From Enoplosus armatus (Eukaryota > Chordata > Actinopteri > Centrarchiformes > Enoplosidae): a stretch of 64,000 nucleotides of DNA. A program made the position numbers and the translations under genes. The notes under the pieces were generated by a model. The model saw only the letters and a list, made by a program, of their open reading frames with translations, did no database searches and was not told the origin of the DNA. Of this stretch, positions 10,801 to 23,025 are shown in pieces. How positions within the stretch are numbered: the first letter of the stretch is position 1; the number at the start of each line of letters is the position of its first letter. The DNA lies in the NCBI RefSeq assembly GCF_043641665.1, contig NC_092200.1:2677194-2741193 (forward strand). The letters are read 5' to 3'.

Positions 10801-13800
10801 GATGGTTGTGGCATTTCCTTCTCTGAGTTGTTTTTCCTGTTGAAGCGGCTCCAGGCGATCTCTGATTTTAACTTTGATTAGCGATAAAGATCAGGAGGAA
10901 TTCCCTATAGTATCTTATATTATTCCGTATTTGGATTGATGGTCTTAAACAACCAAACCATACTTGACATTTTCGCTGACCGTTTTCCAAATCATGGATG
11001 TATTTATTTCACTACAGTGTTAAAATGAACCTGCAGACTGAGATAGGTTTAATTTATTCTGAACAATTCTTCCTTTTTGTTTTTGTGTTTCGGATGAGTC
11101 AGCTGCCAGAACAGTATTTTATTGATTGTGGAGACAAACAATAATCAGACTGTGATGTGGCTGAAAGGACGATAAATTTGGTCACTTATTGCAGCAAAAA
11201 AGTTTGTGTCTCAGATGTCCAGAGCGTCTTCGAATGCACCAAAAACAGCACGACATCACTCTCAAAAAGATTAATTGTTTTCATTATCAATTAGTCTGCA
11301 GATTATTCTTTCGATTGACTGTTTGGGCTATAAAACCCCCCCAAAGATGTTCAGTTTACAATGATATAAAACAGAAGCTGGAAGCTTAAAAGTTTTGGTA
11401 TTTTTGCTTGAAAAATGATTGAAATTAAACAATTAGTTAGTTTCCAATTAATTTTCTGTCAATTAACTAATCGTTTCAGTTTAAATTTATAACATTTTAT
11501 AAACTAGTCATATGTTTTTATGCAAAAATCTTAATTTGTAAAGTAAGTAGTTACTAAAGCTGTCGGAAAAGAAAATACTCAATAAAGTAGTACTAGAGTA
11601 AATGTACTCATTTCACCACTGGTTGTAGTTAATGGGCTAAACATGCAGAACAACTCGTTTGGTTCCTGAACTGAAGACGTCAGCGATGCTTCAGGGGTAA
11701 AGACAAGCTGCTGACGCCGAGGTGGGAAATGAACACCTTGTCAAATTTGTCAAGTTTATCCAGTTTGGCAGCTGACAGGCCACCGTTCTGAAGCTAATCC
11801 CTTGAACGTCTCACAGGAGGAATTGCCTATAATATCTCATATTATTCCGTAATCTCTTGAACGTCTCTCCTCAGCTGTCTTTGATTTTAATTCTCTCCTT
11901 CGTACCTTCCCTCTTACGTAACCATCCTCCCTCTGAACTCTTCATATCCTGCCGTCAGACGCGTGCATTGATGTTCTGCAGCGAGAGTGCAGAGTAAATC
12001 CTGCACGAGAGTAAAGCTAAACTGTATTTACACACGATGTATCTCATCTAACTGCCTATTTCTTTCTTTTCATTATTATTGTTATTCCTGCTAATTGTCT
12101 CTTTTGGCCGAAAGAGTATTTTACAGATCCTGATGGATACTCCAGACCAAAGAATGAATGACACTGTGTATTAATATTAATATGTTGTTGTTTTGCAGAC
12201 ACTGTGTATTTCCACCTGCCGCCGCTGAGCGGAGACATGAAGTGTGTCTACGGGGTGTCCTGTTATCGACAGATAGAAGCAAAGGTCAGTCGTTTAATGC
12301 TTTTCTTCATTCTTACATGAAGCCTTAATTTTGTTATCTAGCTCAGTGAATTACTGCCTTTAGTATATATATGTAGTATGTGGACACCAGCGGCAGTTTT
12401 AGCATTTGAATACACTTAAAGTACCAAAAGGAACTCATTATGCAGAATGGCCCATGTGTTAATAATGTATGTTGCAGCTGGTAAAGGTGGAGCTGCTGGG
12501 TGGATTCTTCTGTGATAATACACCATAATGTATCTTGTTGATTATATTTTGCATTATAGCTTCTTACTACAGTTTGGTGAACTTTCCTGTTTCGACACGA
12601 CGATGCCTCCATAAACACATAAAAGCTGCGTCGGAGGAAAGCTTATCGTGAAAAAGCTCCTGTGCTCCGTCTTTATTTATGACGTTTCGGTTTACACAGC
12701 CTTCATCAGGTGTATGGACTGTCACAGTAAACGCTGGGTAGAGAAAACAACAAATGAAAACAACAAATGATTAGTTCAGTTGGTGAATGAAACACACACA
12801 TTTCTATCCAGGGAAAGAAAATGACATGTGAAAAATGCCATTTAATAAATAAGAAACTTATGATTTTATCATACACAGAGCACTACAACACTGTCCATAA
12901 TACAACCCAAACTATCCAACAGTCGAAGAGTAAAAAAAAAAGAAACATTAGTCAAGTTAAAGTTATTCATTGAGCACATTTAGAAACAACAGGTATTTAA
13001 AAACTTAAGATATTAGAACAGAAACAAACTGGTACATTTGTATTTTTTTTTCATCCAAAACCAAACTATTCAGTGCAGAAGAGAAATTAAAAGTAGATTC
13101 GATTAACCCTGATTACACCGCAGTGTTCAGCAGACACACGTGGCTGTAACGCTCAGGTGTCCACATACTTTTGGCCACGTGCTCACGAAGCGGCATTGTT
13201 CTCTTCTTCGTCGGCGTTCTTGATGTGAGGAAATGAAAAGTCAGCATCTCCTGGCCTATTTCTGTCTCTCGTGACATCAGCGCGAGGTCGTCTGCAGAGC
13301 GATGAGTCACACGGTGGCCGCACAATGTTTGCTTTGTGGTCTTTTATATATATATATATTTATTTCTTTTTTGTAATCACTCTGCAGGCCCTAAAAGTCC
13401 GACAGGCTGACGTCACCAGGGAGACGGTTCAGAAGAGCGTCTGCGTCCTCAGTCGAGTGGTGAGTCGGTCTGAAGACGAAGCTGTTATCTGATAACATAA
13501 TAGAATAAATAGATTTCAGAATCCAAGAGTCAGTCGCTGGGCCGTGAAATATAGTCGTGACCTTATCGTGATCATGTGAAAGTGGGAAGAGGAGGGAGGA
13601 TGTGATCCACTGTAGTAGAAAAGGCTTTTTATCTCCCGGCATCTTCTCCTCTGATGTTCAACGATGAATCCTCCGAAGTCGCCGTCTCCTCTCATATGAA
13701 GAGATAAAAGGATCAACATGATGGGCCCCAGAAGTAAAACTCCCTTTCATGTGTCCCCACAGAGATTTCACGTGTTAATGGTGTGAGGTAGATTCACCGT

Positions 13801-16800
13801 GGGACTCTGGAATAATTATATATGACGCTGGATGAGCTGTTAGATATTCTGAGGTGAACTTCAGAGAAGAAGTCGTGTTTTATTCCTAAGTTCTCCTGTG
13901 AAATACTGCTCTGTCCACAGGTTATAACAAGCCACGCTCACGTCATTCAGGAGATCAAGATCATTATTATTATTATTACTACTATCTGGCAGCGCTTATT
14001 AAAACGTTTAGGAAAGAGAGTTCTACTGTTCTGTCATTGGAAGATTAAATATCAAGCAGACATAGTTTAGTTTTCACACCGAAGACCGAAAATGACCCCA
14101 GAAAAATGCAGATTAGAGCCAAAATTACTGCTTTATTGATCGGTTAGTTGATCGACAGGAAATTAATCTGCTGATATTCTTGATAATCTATTAATCCTGA
14201 AGTCGAACACTTTCTACTTCCAGCTTCTTCAGAGTGAATATTTGCAGTGTTTCTCAGTGTGGAGAAAGTAGTACAAGTAGTAATACCACAAGTACAAAAT
14301 AAAGTAGTCGTTGTTACATTATTATATATTATACTATTAGAGGATTAATATTGATGCCGTAACATGTAAGACGCATGTTAATGTTGTAGCTGGCTGCAGT
14401 CAAGTACAAGATTTCCCTCTGAAATGTAGTGGAGTAATACTTGAGTAAATGTACTTTAAACTGATGAAGAGGATGCAGCTTTTGATGGCCGACCAGCTGA
14501 TCTGTTGATCCTCTTAGAAAGTTCCTCATCTTCCTGCCACATCACTGCTATTTCTGGACAGCACTGTTTTGGGAGGCGGTGTGGTGCACATCAGGGTGGT
14601 GGGGAGGACATCCGTCATGTAAACAAACACATTTTAGACATGAGGCAAAACCTGGAATATAGGAGCCACTTTGGGTCAGAGATCTGGTCACCGTTTCCTG
14701 CTAAGAAGAAGATAAAGAAGCACATGTTGTTTTGGGGGAAAAACCAGGAGTCATGGTTGAGTGTCGCTGGTCCCTGTGAGGAGAAATTAGCTTGCAAAGG
14801 TTTTTCTGGGTCCTGCTGTGAATGACTCACACATGTGATCTGCTGCTGACAGACTTTGTTTTGGTCTCCAGCCTCTCTACGGTCTGCTTCAAGCTAAACT
14901 GCAGCTCATCACGCACGCCTACTTCGAGGAGAAAGACTTCTCACAGATCTCAATACTGAAGGTGAGAATGTGCTCCGACAGAGACCGTCTGTTAACGCTT
15001 TACCCGTCTGTCGTTCGCCTCCTCTTACGTCCTGTTTCCTCCTGCGACCCTGCAGGAACTGTACGAACACATGAACGGCTCTCTGAGGGGCTCGGCTCTG
15101 GAGGGATCGCAGGTTTATCTAGGTGGGTGAAACCTTCAGTACATTTGCAGGTGACAGCTGGCAGGACAAGGTTCCTCAGCGGGAAGAACATAATAGCGTA
15201 CTTTGACACTCATTTCTGGTGTTTATTTTCACATTCACGCAGTTTAACTTAAGAAAGTATTCAGATAAAGACAGAGGGTTGCAAATATGTGTCATTTGTT
15301 TACTTTTATATTTGTATAACCTCTTATTCCACGTAAATCCTCTTCTCCTCGTGATTTACAACAAATCTCAGGCTGAACAGCAATTCAACAACAGAGTTTT
15401 GTTGTTCCAGAGATGCAGACTCTGTAAACGATCTTTGTTGTTGTTGGGACTTGTCAGGCCTGCCACCATGTGATTGTTGTTAACTGCACAAACATGTTAA
15501 TGCATAGATTCCTCATTTGTTGATGCTGTGTTTGCTTCCTTTCCTCAGGGTTATCACCGAGAGATTTAATACTGCACTTCCGACACAAGGTAGAGAATTA
15601 CAGGTTGAACTATAATGTGTGTGCTGGTCGTGTAATCGTGTGAAATATATGTGTAATTCTTTTCATTTTACCTTCACAGGTTCTCATCCTCTTCAAGCTT
15701 ATTCTGCTGGAGAAGAAGGTACGATTACAAACTGAAGCAAATCTTTTCTCTTTTCTAGTAATTCAGAAAAATAACGCTGAATGTCTGTTCTGATGTTTTT
15801 GTTTTGTTGCTGTTTGCAGGTCCTGTTCTACGTGTCTCCTGTCAACAGACTAGTAGGAGCTCTGATGACAGTTTTATCGCTGTTTCCAGGTCAGCATCTC
15901 CAAAAGAAAGTTTCATACATCTTCTCTCCCCTTGCCTTTTGTCAGGATGTTGCATAGGTCTTATTCATCTGTACTGCTGAAGGAACTGTAAGAACCTACA
16001 TAAAACACAAAACATTATCAGGCCACAATGTATAAATAATACATCTGGTTAAATTCAGGTTTGCACAAGTTTAAACTCAAGATAACATGTTGGAAAAAGG
16101 GAAAAACAGTGAGATAACTGGTAAGTGAAAACAGTAGCACAGTAGTGGAGTATAACACTAGCACAACCAAAGAAAAGTCATAAGATTAGCAAATGGACAC
16201 CATCAGTTACACAGCAATATCTATCTAAAGCTTGCTAACGCTAGCTGCCGTTAGCTACTGGTCACACCAGACCAATCAGCTGCAAAACCTGCGAGTGTAT
16301 TAAAATGAGAGGGTGTGATTTATTGCTTATGAATGAATTATTTTCATTTGTTTAAGGAAGAATTTTTATTTCTTGTTAAAACATCTCAAAGTCAGGAAAC
16401 ACTGTTAGACAGCTAAAGGGAAAATGGATTAGTGGTGATGAAGGAGACTGAAGTGACATTTTCATTTGATCTGATTTGTCCAGGTATGATCGAGCACGGC
16501 CTGGTGGACTCGTCCCACTACAGGCCTAAAAGCAGCGCGTCGGAGGACCTGATCCTGGTGGAGAGCGTCTCGGGAGCCGAGGAGTTCGTTTCCGTGTCCG
16601 TCACCGACATCGCCAACACCACGCTGGAGCTGGAGGGGGAGGAGGCTGGCCAGCCTGCCGCAGAGTCTCTGTCCTCTGGGAACAGCACAGAAGGAGACAA
16701 CCACCTCCTGAAACCGCCGTCACGCACCTCTCCAGAGTCCTCGGAGAGCGACTGGGAGACTCTGGATCCCAGCGTGTTGGAGGAAAGTGGTCCTAAAGAG

Positions 16801-19800
16801 ACACCTGAGGGGAAAGAGACGGGGTCAGAGCTCCTGGACGCCTTCGACTCCAAGCCCGGGACGCCCATCACTTCGCAGCCACAGTCCGCCAGCAGTCAGG
16901 GAGCGGTCGTCCAGGGTCTGGTGTCTGGTCTGGAGGAGGATCAGTACGGCCTGCCGCTCCCCATCTTCACTAAGGTGACACTCAAACTCACGCTGTAAAA
17001 TACGAGTTGTAGTTTATAAAACTCGTCAAACTTGAGCAGACTTTCTTTGAGAGTTAAGGTTGTTTAAGTAGATAAAAATACTGTAAAGCCAAATTCTTCT
17101 AGTGGCACCAAAAAACTGGACTGAGACGCCTTAAAATGGAGCACAGAGAGAGTCCAGACCGGTCCATCATGGTTAGCTGAAGCTACATCGACTAATAATG
17201 AGCCCGGGCAGCCGGCTGGAGATAAGCACCTGTCCGGCGGTCGTATACACAGTGACCTTTGCCTTTTGTTGCCAGGGTTACCTCTGTCTGCCCTACATGG
17301 CCCTGCAGCAGCATCACCTCCTCTCAGACGTGACGGTGCGCGGCTTCGTTGCCGGGGCAACCAACATCCTCTTCCGCCAGCAGAGGCACCTCAGTGATGC
17401 TGTTGTCGATGTAGGTCCCGCATGTATGAAATGTAGATCTCGTGGGCTTTAAGTCTAAAGTTAGATACTGAATATGTGTTTTGTGTTGTAGGTGGAAGAA
17501 GCCAGTGTCCAGATCCAGGACCCCGAGCTCCGAAAGATCCTGAGCCTGACGACGGCGGACCTGCGTTTCGCCGACTACCTGGTGAAACATGTGACGGAGA
17601 ACCGCGACGATGTCTTTCTGGACGGGACGGGCTGGGAGGGCGGAGACGAGTGGATCAGAGCCCAGTTCACCCTCTACATCCACTCCTTACTGTCCTCTGC
17701 ATTACAGCAAGGTAGAAAGACCGGGACCCCCTCGCCCACGGTCCTCGCCTCTCACTTCTTCATTAAGGCCTTATTTTACTTTACTTTTATTTGCCCCTTT
17801 AATAAATTTATTCAGATTTACAACACGTATCTTGTTGCTTCTTTAGCTGTCGGTCCCTGCTCGACATTAATTAAAAAATAAAGTTGACTGAACGTTGTTA
17901 AGCAACTTTTCTAGCTTTGTTTCATCAGTTATTAGAGCGAGCATTAGAAAAGCTTTAATTTGTATAAATATGCAGCTCACTCACTTCTCCATTCAAGTCA
18001 TGATGAGTTGATTCAATATTGATATTAGTTGATGTAGCTGTATATATCACTGTGTCACGCCTGCACGCAGTGATCGTCACACATAATTAACCTTGTAGAG
18101 GAGATGAGAGTAAATCCAGCTGCTCATCACGTTCACTGACTCCTCTTTTGTTTCTTGTGTCGTCTCCGTTCAGATAACGAGAGGCTGCTGGCTGATTACG
18201 GCGCGCCGTTCGTCGCAGCCTGGAAGATCACCCACAACTACCGGGTGTGGTACAGCAACAAGCACCCGGCCATGGCCACCATCACCCCGGGGTAGGTGGA
18301 CAGGAGGGAAACTGACCTCTGACCTCGAATAGAAACTCTTAATGACGTCATTTCAGCAACACCAAGAAAGCAAATGTCATCTGTTTCATGTCTTTAGAAA
18401 CGCCACATAGATCATGCAAAAACAAATTTCATTGGCCACAGTGGGATATTTGATGAGAATAATCAGTTATTATTATTGTTATCAGAGTATTTGGAGTCCA
18501 GTGGTCTTGTTGACGAGCAGCTGAACTGTAAAACTGTTAACGTACGATAAATAAAATTCATGAATATAAATATGTATTACATGCAGGTTTTTCTTCTCTG
18601 TTGCAGACACCCGTTCCAGGGCCAGTACGGTGTTACAGACGTGAAACTACGACTCTCACAGTGAGTATTCTTTCAGTCCCATAAAATACTGCAACTTTAA
18701 GACACAGAATTTCAGAAATAACTGCATGTAAGACCTGAAAGACTTGAAGGGGGACAGAGGCTGAGCCGTGAACTATTTATTTTTCTGTCAAAGTTCATTG
18801 TATCAGATGTTTTGCTGTAGCTCAGTTGATCTCGTGCTCACCAAAACATGCGTGTTGCTGCCCTCTTGTGGCGACAAGATGATATGCCAGTAAACATTGA
18901 ACACGTGACGTTCAGCAGTAAAACTAAATGTTAGAGCACTCTGATATCTTCTGCAGCCCTTAAACATCTGTTAAAATGTTTGTTTAGCGTCATGTTCTGT
19001 TGATTCGTAGTACAAGTACAAGAATTTAGCTGTTTAAGGGCACAAATTAGTTTCTCGCCCTCCTCTTGACGCTGATTGGGCTCCGTACTTCCTGAAAAAC
19101 TAAAGGATCAATCCAAAATAAAAGGCAGGAGGAAAATATAAACAGGGAAACACTTAAAGAATTTATTTGTGGGCTGAATTTAATAATAAATTCTAAACAT
19201 GTTAGTGGGGGTTAGTAGTTTGAGGCCCCTCCTCTGAATGTTAATTGTTGTCAGTTTCCTTTAGTGGTGTTCTGCAGTTATTAGCAAGATGAAACAGTAA
19301 ACAAGCAAAGAAAAAGGAATAAGTCTGAAAGTTGACACCCTTCTGCTGCTTGTCTCAACTCATGATTCAATTTCCAAAGGTTGTCGTGCTCCGTGCGCTC
19401 TGTAACACCCAGCTATGAATACTTTATGAATGCTGGATGTTACAGAGAGAGCCGGGCAGTGTGTTACTTCATGCTGTGTTGGCGGGTGGGTGGGGGTGGG
19501 GGGGGGGTTTGTGGTGGCAGCGAGAGTCGCATATCAGCTCAAGTCATTAATTATGAGCGAGTTTCATTCTGAAAAACAGAGCTGGAGACTTCTTCAGCTC
19601 CGGTTTCATTACAGGAGAGTGTGGATGAAAGGTGACTCCGACCACAGCTGGAGCCCCCCCCCCCCCCCCCCCCCCCCCACCACCACACACACATACACAC
19701 ACACACACTGAGTCGAGTGTGTCTCCATCCCTAACTTAGCTTTATGGTGAGAACACAGGCAGATCTGCTGGGCTGAGGCACTCGGAGCTCTCACTTTACC

Positions 19801-22800
19801 TCCGGGTGTTTGGTGACGCGGCCGCTGTGAACTTTGTCGTAAATCCTCAGTAAACAAACAAACTGTAGAGGAACTGGGTTCAGTTTGATGCATCTGTACA
19901 ATATTTACTTCAGAAATGGAAAAAAGACTAAATTCTGTGGGAAAACATTATGATGAAAAGCCAAAAAGTGCACAAATACTGATGACTAAAGATGCAAGCT
20001 GTGACATTTTACTATGAATCCAATTCAAAATGCACCAAATTGACAATAAATCAAGCTACAATTCAATGAACTGTCAGTAAAGTAATAATTTATCAACATG
20101 TGATTGAGACCTGATGACACGTAAAAAATACTAAGAACAATAATAAACATTATAATATTAAAAACAGATGAAATGAAATGAAATGAAATAATAAATTAAA
20201 AACAATAATGATTTATAACAACAACAATAGTAATGCAATGTAAGTTCATATTATCAGTAAAAAGATAGTTGATACAGTATTGATCTAGTGATGTTATTGA
20301 TTTATGCAGCACTTTATTACTTTATATGAGTAGTTTTAATTCGTTCTTGATGCATTTAGAAAGACTTTCCATAACTTCACTAAATAATGATGAAAACATT
20401 GAGCATTGAACACACCACAGCATGCTAATTGATAGCTTAATTGATTAACTACAAACCGGGGGGGGGGGGGGGCTGTGGCTGCTGGGGGCTGCTTTGTCGG
20501 GTCAGAGCTGCTTCCTCCATGATGTGTTCATGGACCAGGAGGCGGATGAAGGGGCTCGGCTGGCTCTCCACTCCCTTCACTTCACTATAAAACTGGATGT
20601 GGCCGGCATGGTGGTATGGGGGTGTCGGGGGGGGGGTGCAGGCAGGAAGTTTGGCACTCAGCCATCTGAGCCTCTCAGGAATAAACGCGTCTCATTTCCT
20701 GCCTCAGCTTTGTGTCAGAGCAGAGCTCTTAAAGAGGAGGGGGTTCAGCCGGCCGGGAAGAGGTGAGGGCACGGCGGCAGATAAACAGCTCAGTCTCCAC
20801 CTCGACCTTGAACATCAGACACGAGTGTTTATTGACTGTCAGACAATTCGAGCCTCGCAGACTTACATCTCCGAAATCCCCCCGGACAAAAAGCTGAAGG
20901 CAATTATTAAACCAAACAACACTAAATCAATAATAAAGATGTGGATAAATGTAAAATGTGTATTTTATTTAATTTAAAGAGTAGAAAAATATATCAAAAC
21001 TGGCGATCGACACGCTGAAAAAGTGTTTGCTGATGTTGAGTAGATCCTGACTGATGCTAGATTTTGGAGCCTGATACTAATTTTGATATTAGAGTATTAG
21101 AAATATCTGATAAATACATCCAACATATAGTCATTCGTTGAATATGAACACGCCATTAAAGAATTGTGACCAAGATGTGTGCTGAGTGGGACGCATTTTA
21201 ACTCCAATCTTATCCATCACACCTTGTTTGTGTTATGTGCCTTTTATAACTTGTTTTATTTGCTATATATGTCCTGGTCTCATGTTGAGTTTGTGTCTTT
21301 TGTTTTGATTGGACTGGGGCTGGTGGGACAGACGGTGACTGGTCTGATGTATCCCACTCGTCTCTGCTCAGCTCATCACTCTTTGTCCCACTGCTGCTGC
21401 CCTGCCACCTCCCCTCTATTTATACTCCCCTGGACAAAAAATAAAAACTAGGCCCTACGCATGACTTCCTTGTGAATGTGCTGTGTTGCATGTGTATTAT
21501 GGAAGCACCGGGGGCGAACACAGCCGACCCTTTTCATGCGTCCCCGTCATCAGTGTTGGACAAAGAGCAGCCGGTGGCAGAGATGTTCTCAGAAAACAGA
21601 GTCATGTGACGGGCTGCACGGCTGCAGGCAGACCCTCTCTGTTAGAGGATCTTTCTTTATTGTCGGCGCTACATAAGGAGCTGTTTATCTGGGTCAGCCG
21701 GCGAGATGGAGAGTCGGTGTGTCCGCCGGGCTCCTCTCTGAGCTGACAGTGTGCACAGCAGCTCCGGGGAAAGACTGCTCTCCGTTACCTCGAGATTGTT
21801 GGAAGCTTTTCCGAGGCTGGGTGGCATCTGAAAAAAGTTTGAATATGATCACTTTACCACAGTGTTTCCATTATTTCACCCAAATTTCCCCTCAAGAGCT
21901 TCGACGTTGACATCTTTTCCATGCTAGAGTATGCCACACTCACAGTTTATTGAGCAAGACATTTAAATCAGGATTCTAGATGTCTTTTGCATTATTTTAT
22001 ACACATTTTAGATATATCGGGACCATATACTTGGAATGAGACATTTAAAATCAATAAAATAATAATAAATACACAATTTAAAATATAAAAAAAGTACAAA
22101 AACAAAGTTACATAACACAATATAAAACAAGAAATCCAAAATCTAATCCAATATAACAAGAGCTAACCTTAATGTGAGGCTTTTCTAATATATGATAAGT
22201 TTGAAGAAGTGATTTATAAGAAGTTAGTCAGATACATATAGATTGCAGTATATTCACATATATATATGCATACATACAGACATACAGCAGTTTTCTGGCC
22301 TTACTGACGTAAACAAATCCTAAACTGCAGATGTAGTTGTTAATCCCTGTATCTGTTAGGGAGCGATGGCAGCTTGAGTTGTGATTGTTATACTAGTTTT
22401 TAAGTGTTTTTTATTTCTTGTTTTGGGTCATTTAGTATTTAAAGTCCTTTCTTCCGAAAGCCACTTTGTGTAGACTTTGTAAATGGCAGTGTCAAAAAAA
22501 GACGCCTAAACTTAAACTGCACTAATTTTCACAAACAAAACGAATGCCGTCAGAATAAATACAAAATTCTACTCCCAGCGGCTTTAAACTGGGTGCTCTC
22601 AGCACTGCTGGGAATGCACAACAGTGGGTCTCTTACTTTGAAAATAAAGACAAAAGGAAGTTGGCACGGCGAGGACAGATTCCTGGTGGACGTGCAGCCG
22701 TGGAGCTGGATTATTGATCCTAGCAACAAGCGCCTAGCAACCGCAGCTTGTTTGGTGGATCCCACTCGGCGTCCCATGAGTGACGGCGCCGCGGGACGTC

Positions 22801-22954
22801 CGTCTGACTCCGAGACGCCACAGAGGCAGCGAGTCGTGGTGCCAGTTCACGCTCCGCTGGGCCCGCTGTGCACAGAGTGGTGTCATGTTGATGCTGTAGT
22901 CAGATAAACACTATATCTGTCTGTGGTGTGCAGGAATGACAGCAGTTATGCTGG

Positions 22955-23025
<71 letters not shown>

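Noticed and set aside
16432..16998. Separate 188-codon gene starting MVMKETEVTFSF
   Set aside because: It is avl9 exon 10 (16484-16974) read with flanking intron sequence; the exon borders fit the family exactly.
18815..18885. tRNA gene near GCTGTAGCTCAGTTGATC
   Set aside because: The A-box-like start is present, but no proper B box or acceptor pairing follows. It is more likely a repeat fragment.
19609..19893. Minus-strand open frame with poly-Gly and Val/Cys runs
   Set aside because: The frame is created by translating the poly-C and CA repeats; no real coding signal.
22958..23021. CRISPR or other regular spacer array
   Set aside because: It is a simple CA dinucleotide array. No spaced direct repeats of CRISPR type were seen, and the DNA is clearly vertebrate.
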